Source: Acetatifactor sp. (GTDB taxonomy: Bacteria; Bacillota; Clostridia; Lachnospirales; Lachnospiraceae). Taken from it: a DNA stretch of 11,386 nt. The stretch lies in NCBI GenBank assembly GCA_016303085.1, contig JAEDMI010000067.1, positions 1-11,386 on the forward strand. The letters run 5' to 3'. Position numbers and translations under genes: made by a program. The notes under the pieces were generated by a model that saw only the letters and a list, made by a program, of their open reading frames with translations, searched no databases and was not told the DNA's origin. This document shows, one piece after another, positions 6,258 to 11,386 of the stretch (position 1 is the first letter of the stretch; every line of letters starts with the position of its first letter).

Positions 6258-7418
6258 TTACATTGCCTTATATGCACCGTTTTCAATGACAACTGCCCTG
6301 GGTGCCTTATTAGGTTCGCCTGCTGCATCCCATACAATTCCCTCTCCGGTCAGTCCGTCAATAGAAATTTCTACAAAAGCTGCTTTCAGTCCTTCACAGA
6401 TATCAGATATGCTGTCCGAAGGTTTTGCTCCGCTCTTTTCCAGAGCTGCTTTCAGTGCATAGACACCGTCATATGCGTCAGCTGCAAACTGGTTAGGTGT
6501 TTCACCGTATTTTTCCTGATAAGCGGTTACAAACTTCACAGTCAGATCATCGGTTGCATCTGCTGCAAAAGGAGTCAACAGCATAACGCCCTCGGCAAGG
6601 CTCTTGTCAAAGTTATCAACACCGGTAAGAATACCATCCATACCGTCCACACCAAAGAATTTCGGTGCATAGCCCATACCGTTTGCCTGAGTCAGAATCA
6701 AAGAAGCCTCCTGGTAGTAGATGGGAAGGAAAATCAAATCTGCTCCGGACTCCTGAGCCTTCTGAAGCTGCACTGAGAAATCGGTCTTATTGTCAGCAGT
6801 AAATGCCTCTTCAGAAACAATTTCAAAAGGCTGGCTTGCTGCACCGCTTACAAAGCTCTCATAAATACCTGTGGAATAAGTATCGGAACTGTTATAAATA
6901 ACAGCAACCTTGGATGCAAGACCATTCTCGCCGATGTATCGTGCAGATGCAGCACCCTGTGCGGGGTCTGAAAAACATACACGGAAATTATTATCATACT
7001 GTGTACATGCTACAGCAGATCCGGAAGGTGTCAGCTGGAACATATTATCCTCTTTTGTCTTGTCGGTTACCGCGATACAGCAACCACTGGTTACGGAACC
7101 CAAAATAATCTGTGCTCCCCAGTCCTTTAATGTATTATACGCATTGACAGACTTTTCTGCATCCAGCTCGTCATCCTGGAAATTTAACTCCAACTTATAA
7201 CCGTTTACTCCGCCTGCTGCATTAATCTCATCTACAGCCAACTGTGCTGCATTCTGGACTGCAAGTCCATATGCGGCTCCGTCTCCGGTAAGAGGCCCGA
7301 TTCCGCCAATCTTGTAAGCGTCAGCGGAACCGCTGTTTGCATCGGAGCCGCAGCCTGCCATAGCCATTACCATTGCGGAAGCTACAACTACACTAACTAC
7401 TTTGTTTAATTTCTTCAT
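6258..7418 (-). CDS. livK: Branched-chain amino-acid ABC transporter substrate-binding lipoprotein
   Basis: The extracellular receptor that captures the amino acid and delivers it to LivHM; 386 residues. A lipoprotein signal is clear: KK near the N-terminus, a hydrophobic stretch and the lipobox MAGC with Cys23, followed by a Ser/Gly/Ala-rich linker. The mature part is a periplasmic-binding-protein type I fold of the Leu/Ile/Val-receptor family, with IGGIGPLTGDGAAYG (37-51), AVDEINAAGGVNGYKL (61-76) and a downstream LTPSGSAVA. The exact ligand cannot be read from sequence; leucine, isoleucine and valine are the default guess for the family, but other amino acids or amides are possible. The start at 7418 follows AAGGAGGAG at a 5-base gap. 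It is the first gene of the operon, with a consensus promoter and an operator-like repeat in its leader. Confidence 0.93.
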   Translation of the reverse strand: MKKLNKVVSVVVASAMVMAMAGCGSDANSGSADAYKIGGIGPLTGDGAAYGLAVQNAAQLAVDEINAAGGVNGYKLELNFQDDELDAEKSVNAYNTLKDWGAQIILGSVTSGCCIAVTDKTKEDNMFQLTPSGSAVACTQYDNNFRVCFSDPAQGAASARYIGENGLASKVAVIYNSSDTYSTGIYESFVSGAASQPFEIVSEEAFTADNKTDFSVQLQKAQESGADLIFLPIYYQEASLILTQANGMGYAPKFFGVDGMDGILTGVDNFDKSLAEGVMLLTPFAADATDDLTVKFVTAYQEKYGETPNQFAADAYDGVYALKAALEKSGAKPSDSISDICEGLKAAFVEISIDGLTGEGIVWDAAGEPNKAPRAVVIENGAYKAM

Positions 7419-7453
7419 AAAATCTCCTCCTTAGATACCTAATATGTACCGCG

Positions 7454-7481
7454 TGATAATTGTATACAAGTATAATTATCA
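7454..7481. promoter_or_regulatory. Operator-like inverted repeat in the livK leader
   Basis: TGATAATTGTATAC (7454-7467) and GTATAATTATCA (7470-7481) form an inverted repeat with a two-base centre and an unbalanced G/T. Within it TTGTATACAA (7460-7469) is a perfect 10-bp palindrome, a shape seen in GntR-family (FadR-type) operators. It starts directly at the predicted livK transcription start, where a bound repressor would block transcription. As RNA it could also fold as an AU-rich hairpin. Confidence 0.6.
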
Positions 7482-7488
7482 TTTTTCC

Positions 7489-7517
7489 ATCATACGCTAC
7501 CCCCATTTTTTTGTCAA
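7489..7517 (-). promoter_or_regulatory. livK promoter
   Basis: On the minus strand, a perfect TTGACA (7517-7512), a 17-bp spacer and TATGAT (7494-7489) form a strong sigma-A promoter. The predicted start is near 7482, giving a leader of about 64 bases before the livK ATG. Confidence 0.8.
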
Positions 7518-7616
7518 CAAATAAATAAAATATTTCTATAAAATGTGAATAAAAATCAAGAATTTACAGATAGTAATATCGCCGGTTCCTAAAATCGTGC
7601 AGAATGTGAGGTAGCT

Positions 7617-7832
7617 ATGGGAAATAAATATTTGGACGGTACTGCCCTTACCCTTGTCATCATTGGTGCAATCAACTGGTTGCTGATTGGTATTTTCCGC
7701 TTTGACCTGGTAGCCTTTATCTTCGGAGATATGTCATGGCTTTCCAGAATTATTTATGCAATTGTAGGTATCTGCGGACTTTATCTCATCAGCTTCTACA
7801 TGCATCTGGGCAGTCGCGACGAAAACGCCTGA
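7617..7832 (+). CDS. DUF378 (YuzA-like) small membrane protein
   Basis: A 71-residue protein with two hydrophobic segments (about 9-27 and 43-61) and short polar ends. The sequence GAINWLLIGIFRFDLV (18-32) followed by RIIYAIVGICGLY (44-56) is the hallmark of the DUF378 family (YuzA in Bacillus), whose function is unknown. The start at 7617 has a modest ribosome site (TGAGG, five bases upstream). It runs divergently from livK across a 198-bp gap and ends at a terminator shared with the rsfS operon. I could not assign a convincing promoter: TATAAA at 7537-7542 lacks a well-spaced -35 box. No tie to amino-acid transport can be claimed from position alone. Confidence 0.85.
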   Translation: MGNKYLDGTALTLVIIGAINWLLIGIFRFDLVAFIFGDMSWLSRIIYAIVGICGLYLISFYMHLGSRDENA

Positions 7833-7836
7833 AAAA

Positions 7837-7871
7837 AAGGAAGTCCCAACAGTAAGTGTTGGGGCTTCCTT
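7837..7871. terminator. Bidirectional terminator between the DUF378 gene and rsfS
   Basis: Arms 7837-7850 and 7858-7871 pair over 14 bp, with one G-T wobble, around a 7-base loop (GTCCCAAC pairing with GTTGGGGC). A run of seven A's overlaps the left end, giving a U-run for leftward transcripts, and a T-rich stretch follows on the right. It ends the plus-strand DUF378 gene and the whole minus-strand rpmA-to-rsfS operon. Confidence 0.9.
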
Positions 7872-7885
7872 GCTTTCTTAGGTTT

Positions 7886-8245
7886 TTATTTCATATCGCT
7901 CAGTTCAATCTGTTTACCGTCTCTCCAGATTCGTTCCAATTCGTAGAGAAGTCTGTTTTCCTTGTCAAAAATATGGACAATGATATCTCCGAAATCCAGA
8001 AGTATCCAGTTTGCGGTATCATAGCCCTCAATTTGCTTTGCAGGAGTACCTGCTCTTCCCAGTTTTTCCTCCACATTATCACAAAGCGCCTGGATCTGAC
8101 TGCGATTGCTTCCCCCGGCGATGATAAAATAATCGGCAATCACAGACACCTCGCTGATGTCAATGACACGAATATCTTCTGCTTTCTTGTCCTCCAGTGC
8201 ATCGATTGCCAGTTTTGCCATTTCAAGTGATTTGCTGTTCTCCAT
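7886..8245 (-). CDS. rsfS: Ribosomal silencing factor RsfS
   Basis: RsfS binds ribosomal protein uL14 (L14) on the free large subunit, blocks joining with the small subunit and so damps translation in poor conditions. From this start it is 119 residues, the usual size. Family marks are the long N-terminal helix ending DKKAEDIRVIDIS, then VIADYFIIAGGSNRSQIQA, EGYDTANWILLDFGDIIVHIF and a C-terminal LERIWRDG. I prefer the ATG at 8245, preceded by a strong AAGGAGGG placed only three to four bases away. An in-frame ATG at 8263 overlaps the yqeK stop as ATGA but has a poor ribosome site; it would add six residues. It is the last gene of the operon. Confidence 0.93.
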   Translation of the reverse strand: MENSKSLEMAKLAIDALEDKKAEDIRVIDISEVSVIADYFIIAGGSNRSQIQALCDNVEEKLGRAGTPAKQIEGYDTANWILLDFGDIIVHIFDKENRLLYELERIWRDGKQIELSDMK

Positions 8246-8259
8246 ATGCCCTCCTTTTT

Positions 8260-8841
8260 TCATTCCGTATCTTTTTTATAATAGCGCCAGGTTAATTCAG
8301 TCATCGGGTCTGTCTCTCCGCCGCTTCTTTTTAAATATTTCAAAGTATCCTCCAAAATCCAGAGCAAGGCTTTATCTAAATCTTGAAATGCAAGCCGTCT
8401 GATTTCCGGAAGATTAGGCGCTTGTTTCCTTCCCGGCTCAATATAGTCTGCCACAAAAATAATTTTTTCCAGCAGGCTCATGCCTTCGCGTCCGGTGGTA
8501 TGATAAAGTATGGCGTTCAAAACATCCCGGTTCTCCACACCGTACTTCTCTTTTGCGAGAAAAGCTCCCACCTTTGCATGTAGCAAAAACGGATTTCGCC
8601 CTTCGATTTCCGTTATGGGAATATTCTTTTTTTCACAGACAGACAACCTCTTCTCATCAGAAAAACACTTTGCGCAGTCATGTAGAAGTCCCGCCAGACG
8701 GGCATCTTCCACGGATGCGCCGTGACACATGGCAAGTGCTGCGGCAGTATATTCCACACCGAGAGTATGCTCGAATCTTTTTGCATCCTGCACCTTCTCA
8801 ATCTTCTTTCTGAGCTTTCTCATTTCCTTTGCCTTATCCAC
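8260..8841 (-). CDS. yqeK: HD-domain phosphohydrolase YqeK (Ap4A hydrolase)
   Basis: YqeK proteins of Firmicutes are reported to split diadenosine tetraphosphate symmetrically into ADP, clearing an alarmone-like nucleotide. The 193 residues carry the full set of HD metal ligands: His25 in RFEHT, His54-Asp55 in GLLHDCAK, His88 in LLHAKVGA, His114 in LYHTTG and Asp132 in VADYIEPGR. The last motif is typical of this family. The start appears to be GTG at 8841, overlapping the nadD stop by 8 bp and preceded by AAAGGG eight bases away. The next in-frame ATG (8823) has AAAGGAA directly against it, too close to serve. The overlap with nadD, and the near overlap with rsfS, point to coupled translation. 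Confidence 0.92.
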   Translation of the reverse strand: MDKAKEMRKLRKKIEKVQDAKRFEHTLGVEYTAAALAMCHGASVEDARLAGLLHDCAKCFSDEKRLSVCEKKNIPITEIEGRNPFLLHAKVGAFLAKEKYGVENRDVLNAILYHTTGREGMSLLEKIIFVADYIEPGRKQAPNLPEIRRLAFQDLDKALLWILEDTLKYLKRSGGETDPMTELTWRYYKKDTE

Positions 8842-9439
8842 GATAAAAACCCTTTTCCTCTATATAATCTTTTACAGCATCGGGCACCATATAGCGAATA
8901 CTTTTCCCCTCTGCAACACGCTTTCTTATTTCGGAGGAAGAGATTGACATACGCGCAAAAGGAAGCAATATGACATTGCCGCCGAATCTACGCATCAGTT
9001 CATTCCGCTTCTCTTCCATTTCCTCCATGGTGGTATCATTTCTCACTGCGGCTATCAGGGTACAATTTTTCAAAATTCTTTCAGGTTTTCTCCATTCTTC
9101 CAGAGAAAAAAGGCAATCAGCTCCCAGGATAAAGTAAAACTCTGCGTCTGGGAACCTGCTTTTCAGTTCCTCCAGTGTCTCATAAGTATAAGTATACCCT
9201 TTCCGCTCAATTTCTAAATCCAGACAGCTTATTCTCTTGTTCTCCCTGACAGCCAGTTCAGCCATATGCAGCCGCTCTTGCCCCGGAAGAATAGTTTCTT
9301 CCGCTTTCTTATAGGGCTGTCCCGCTGGAATTATCCATATCTCATCCAACCCGACAGCATCCATTGCCCATTCTGAGAGCATGAGATGCCCTATGTGAAT
9401 GGGATTAAAGGTTCCGCCCATGATACCTATTTTCCGCAT
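8834..9439 (-). CDS. nadD: Nicotinate-nucleotide adenylyltransferase NadD
   Basis: Transfers AMP from ATP to nicotinate mononucleotide to make deamido-NAD, an essential step of NAD synthesis in the cytoplasm. The 201 residues start with GIMGGTFNPIHIGH (5-18), which contains the nucleotidyltransferase HxGH motif (His15-His18). They include FILGADCLFSLEEW in the middle and the ATP-binding ISSSEIRKRV near 166-175. The start is the ATG at 9439, with GGAGAG six bases upstream. A TTG two codons earlier is in frame, but it would abut that ribosome site and is rejected. The gene follows yhbY by 20 bp and overlaps yqeK by 8 bp. Confidence 0.96.
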   Translation of the reverse strand: MRKIGIMGGTFNPIHIGHLMLSEWAMDAVGLDEIWIIPAGQPYKKAEETILPGQERLHMAELAVRENKRISCLDLEIERKGYTYTYETLEELKSRFPDAEFYFILGADCLFSLEEWRKPERILKNCTLIAAVRNDTTMEEMEEKRNELMRRFGGNVILLPFARMSISSSEIRKRVAEGKSIRYMVPDAVKDYIEEKGFYRG

Positions 9440-9459
9440 AGCCAACTCTCCGTAAGTCC

Positions 9460-9750
9460 TTATTTCGGCAGCTCAATTTTAGGCTTATCCTTGTCAGGCT
9501 TATAGAGCACAAATTTCTTACCGATGACCTGAACCACCTGGGAATGAGTTCTCTCAGCAACCATCTGTGCAATTTCTCTCGGGTCATCCATACAGTTTTT
9601 TAAAACAGCAACTTTTATCAGTTCATTTTTGTTAAAAGATTCCCCTATTGCCTCTGTCAGTTCCGGGGTCAGGCTTGACTTCCCTACCTGAAAAATCGGG
9701 TCAAGATTACTTGCAAGGCTTTTCAAATAAGCTCTTTGTTTACTTGTCAT
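9460..9750 (-). CDS. yhbY: CRM-domain RNA-binding protein YhbY/YqeI
   Basis: A small protein of 96 residues made of one CRM domain (KH-like RNA-binding fold). Members associate with pre-50S ribosomal particles. Typical features are the N-terminal TSKQRAYLKSLA, DPIFQVGKSSLT (17-28), the NELIKVAVLKNC stretch (42-53) and VVQVIGKKFVLYK (72-84). The loop that often reads GKxG has Ser in place of the last Gly (GKSS). The start at 9750 follows AGGAGAG at a 7-base gap. It lies between obgE (47 bp upstream) and nadD (20 bp downstream), fitting a ribosome-assembly role. Confidence 0.94.
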   Translation of the reverse strand: MTSKQRAYLKSLASNLDPIFQVGKSSLTPELTEAIGESFNKNELIKVAVLKNCMDDPREIAQMVAERTHSQVVQVIGKKFVLYKPDKDKPKIELPK

Positions 9751-9797
9751 GATGATTCTCTCCTGTATAAAATGTGCTCATCTATGCGACCGCTTTA

Positions 9798-11090
9798 TTA
9801 CTTATAATAATCGAAGGAAAGGCCGTACATACGCACGGTATCTCCGTCCTGAATTCCAAGTTCCTCCAGCTGTTCCAAAATTCCCGTTTCTTTCAGGAAA
9901 TTCTGGAAGAAGGTAAAGCCCTTTTCGCTTTCCAGATTAGTGTAACCCAGCATCTTCTCGATTCTGGGACCTTCCACCACATACTCCTGTTCTTCCTCAT
10001 CATAAGAGACAGTGTAAGGTTCATCGGAATCCTGAAAGGCAGCAAGCTCAGGAAAGTACTCCTGTTCAAAAACAGTGACCTCTTCACTGATTTCCTCCAG
10101 CATTTCATTGACATGGTAAAGGAGCTCCTTTACCCCCTGACCGCTGACTGCCGATATTGGATAAACCGCAATTCCCATAGGCTCAAACTCTTTTTTTATT
10201 GCCTCCACAGGGCTGTTTTCCGTGTCATATATGGCATCAATTTTATTTGCTGCAATGACCTGTGGTCTTTTTGCAATATCGGGGTTATAGGCTTCCAATT
10301 CTTTGTTGATGGCATAGATATCCGCTACGGGGTCACGCCCCTCGGTACCTGCGGCATCAACAATATGAATAATCACCTTGGTTCGCTCAATATGGCGCAG
10401 AAATTCATGTCCTAAGCCTACTCCTTCTGATGCGCCCTCAATCAGCCCCGGGATATCTGCAATAACGAAACCCTTTGTTCCTTCCAAATCCACTACACCT
10501 AAATTTGGATTTAAGGTGGTAAAATGGTAATTTGCAATTTTAGGTCTTGCGTTAGTCACTCTGGACAAAAATGTAGACTTGCCCACATTGGGGAATCCTA
10601 CCAGCCCCACATCTGCAATCATCTTCAGTTCCAATAAAAGTTCAAGCTCCTTTGCGGGCTGCCCGGGCTGGGCATATTTCGGTGCCTGCATGGTACTGGT
10701 TGCATAATGTTGGTTACCGTTTCCGCCCTTTCCGCCCTGCAATAATACAACTTTTCGGTTTTCACCGGACATGTCTACAATGACTTTTCCGCTTTCCGCT
10801 TCCTTTATGACAGTTCCCTGGGGAACTTTTATGATAATATCCTGACCGTCCTTGCCCCGGCAATTCTTTTTTCCTCCGGGTTCGCCGTCCTCAGCTTTAT
10901 ACTTTCGAACATTTCTGAAATCAATCAGGGTGTTTAATCCTTCGTCAACCTCAAATATCACATCTCCGCCACGACCTCCGTCTCCACCGTCCGGACCGCC
11001 TGCGGGAACATACTTTTCGCGCCGAAAAGAGACATGACCGTCTCCTCCTTTGCCGCTTCTGACAAAAATTCTGGCTCTGTCTGCAAACAT
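9798..11090 (-). CDS. obgE: Obg family GTPase (CgtA/ObgE), 50S assembly factor
   Basis: An essential GTPase that binds the large ribosomal subunit late in assembly and links it to growth and stress status. The 430 residues show three domains. The glycine-rich Obg fold is at about 1-158 (FVRSGKGGDGHVSFRREKYV, then repeated GG motifs). The G domain has G1 GFPNVGKST (165-173), switch FTTLNPN (190-196), G3 DIPG (212-215), G4 NKID (282-285) and G5 SAVSG (313-317). A C-terminal OCT domain (about 350-428), preceded by an acidic linker, is the version found in Firmicutes. The start at 11090 follows AAAGAGGT at a 6-base gap. It comes directly after rpmA with a hairpin in the 66-bp gap. Confidence 0.97.
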   Translation of the reverse strand: MFADRARIFVRSGKGGDGHVSFRREKYVPAGGPDGGDGGRGGDVIFEVDEGLNTLIDFRNVRKYKAEDGEPGGKKNCRGKDGQDIIIKVPQGTVIKEAESGKVIVDMSGENRKVVLLQGGKGGNGNQHYATSTMQAPKYAQPGQPAKELELLLELKMIADVGLVGFPNVGKSTFLSRVTNARPKIANYHFTTLNPNLGVVDLEGTKGFVIADIPGLIEGASEGVGLGHEFLRHIERTKVIIHIVDAAGTEGRDPVADIYAINKELEAYNPDIAKRPQVIAANKIDAIYDTENSPVEAIKKEFEPMGIAVYPISAVSGQGVKELLYHVNEMLEEISEEVTVFEQEYFPELAAFQDSDEPYTVSYDEEEQEYVVEGPRIEKMLGYTNLESEKGFTFFQNFLKETGILEQLEELGIQDGDTVRMYGLSFDYYK

Positions 11091-11115
11091 AACAATACCT
11101 CTTTCTGATATGAAA

Positions 11116-11145
11116 AGGACTTCAAACCCTTAGGTCTGAAGTCCT
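11116..11145 (-). terminator. Hairpin between rpmA and obgE, possible attenuator
   Basis: Arms 11137-11145 and 11116-11124 pair perfectly over 9 bp (AGGACTTCA with TGAAGTCCT), extended by three further pairs inside after one mismatch, with a 4-base loop. On the minus strand only a short TTTTCA run overlaps and follows the stem, so termination would be weak. It may lower obgE expression relative to the ribosomal protein genes, or protect the rpmA mRNA end. Confidence 0.55.
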
Positions 11146-11156
11146 CTGAACTCGGA

Positions 11157-11386
11157 TTACTGTTCTACAGGGTAAACAGAAGCCTGCTTCTTGTCTCTTC
11201 CCTTTCTCTCGAAACGAAGAACACCATCAACCAGGGCAAACAGGGTATCGTCTCCGCCGATGCCTACATTTACGCCGGGATGAATCTTGGTTCCGCGCTG
11301 TCTGTAAAGAATGTTTCCAGCCTTTACGAACTGTCCGTCAGCTCTCTTCGCACCTAATCTCTTGGATTCGGAATCTCTACCGTTCT
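11157..11386 (-). CDS. rpmA: 50S ribosomal protein L27 (bL27), 5' end outside window
   Basis: The last 75 codons and the stop of bL27, a large-subunit protein whose N-terminus reaches toward the peptidyl-transferase centre. The visible part reads NGRDSESKRLGAKRADGQ, then AGNILYRQRGTKIHPG, NVGIGGDDTLFALVDG and ends KKQASVYPVEQ, matching the family closely. About 20 N-terminal residues are missing at the window edge, so whether it has the cleavable N-terminal extension typical of Firmicutes cannot be seen. It is the upstream neighbour of obgE in the usual rplU-rpmA-obgE order. Confidence 0.97.
   Translation of the reverse strand, partial: NGRDSESKRLGAKRADGQFVKAGNILYRQRGTKIHPGVNVGIGGDDTLFALVDGVLRFERKGRDKKQASVYPVEQ

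Noticed and set aside
9440..9445. TTG as start of nadD
   Set aside because: It directly abuts the GGAGAG ribosome site, which is properly spaced for the ATG at 9439.
9774..10415. Plus-strand open frame of 213 codons
   Set aside because: It lies antisense to obgE, whose full domain set is intact. The translation is rich in Phe, Ile and Cys, shows no family motif and lacks a ribosome site; it is a shadow of obgE codon use.
1..11386. Prophage, transposon, CRISPR or defence island
   Set aside because: Apart from one Xer-type recombinase there are no transposases, phage genes, regular spaced repeats or attachment-site duplications; gene order is typical core genome.

Overview
The window looks like chromosomal DNA of a Clostridia bacterium, most likely a member of the Lachnospiraceae. 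This rests on moderate GC (by eye a little above 40%), strong AGGAGG-type ribosome sites, Bacillus/Clostridium-type LexA operators (GAAC-N4-GTTC), and the Firmicutes housekeeping order rpmA-obgE-yhbY-nadD-yqeK-rsfS. No phage, plasmid, transposon, CRISPR, rRNA or tRNA sequence is visible. All genes look intact except the two cut by the window edges.

Region 1 (1-1807) is a small DNA-damage/chromosome-maintenance block. A tyrosine recombinase of the XerS/XerC/D type, cut at its 5' end, runs rightward and stops 11 bp short of a convergent gene. That gene encodes a short membrane-anchored LysM protein resembling the SOS division inhibitor YneA. It is transcribed divergently from lexA. Their shared intergenic region carries a perfect consensus sigma-A promoter toward the LysM gene and one perfect plus two to three near-consensus LexA operators, so the pair should be an SOS unit autoregulated by LexA. 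A long hairpin ends lexA and also serves the next, convergent transcript.

Region 2 (1919-7418, minus strand) is a complete branched-chain/hydrophobic amino-acid ABC transporter in the order livK (lipoprotein receptor), livH, livM (permeases), livG, livF (ATPases), followed by a cytidylate-kinase-like gene of unproven function. livK has a consensus promoter and an operator-like inverted repeat in its leader. A terminator-like hairpin and a second good promoter lie between livK and livH, so receptor and transporter core can be expressed at different levels. A small DUF378 membrane protein gene runs divergently from livK.

Region 3 (7886-11386, minus strand) is the ribosome-assembly and NAD operon: rpmA (L27, cut at the window edge), obgE (GTPase of 50S assembly), yhbY (CRM-domain RNA-binding protein), nadD (nicotinate-mononucleotide adenylyltransferase), yqeK (HD-domain Ap4A hydrolase) and rsfS (ribosomal silencing factor). 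Genes are close or overlapping and end at a strong bidirectional terminator shared with the DUF378 gene.

The content is mostly ordinary core genome, and I found no convincing new multi-gene system. The points most worth a second look are the LexA operator cluster and its LysM target, the recombinase beside it, the operator-like palindrome and split expression signals of the liv operon, and the cytidylate-kinase-like gene behind it. No stretch of more than 300 bases lacks a gene; the longest gaps (1015-1189, 6090-6257, 7419-7616) hold the regulatory signals described.
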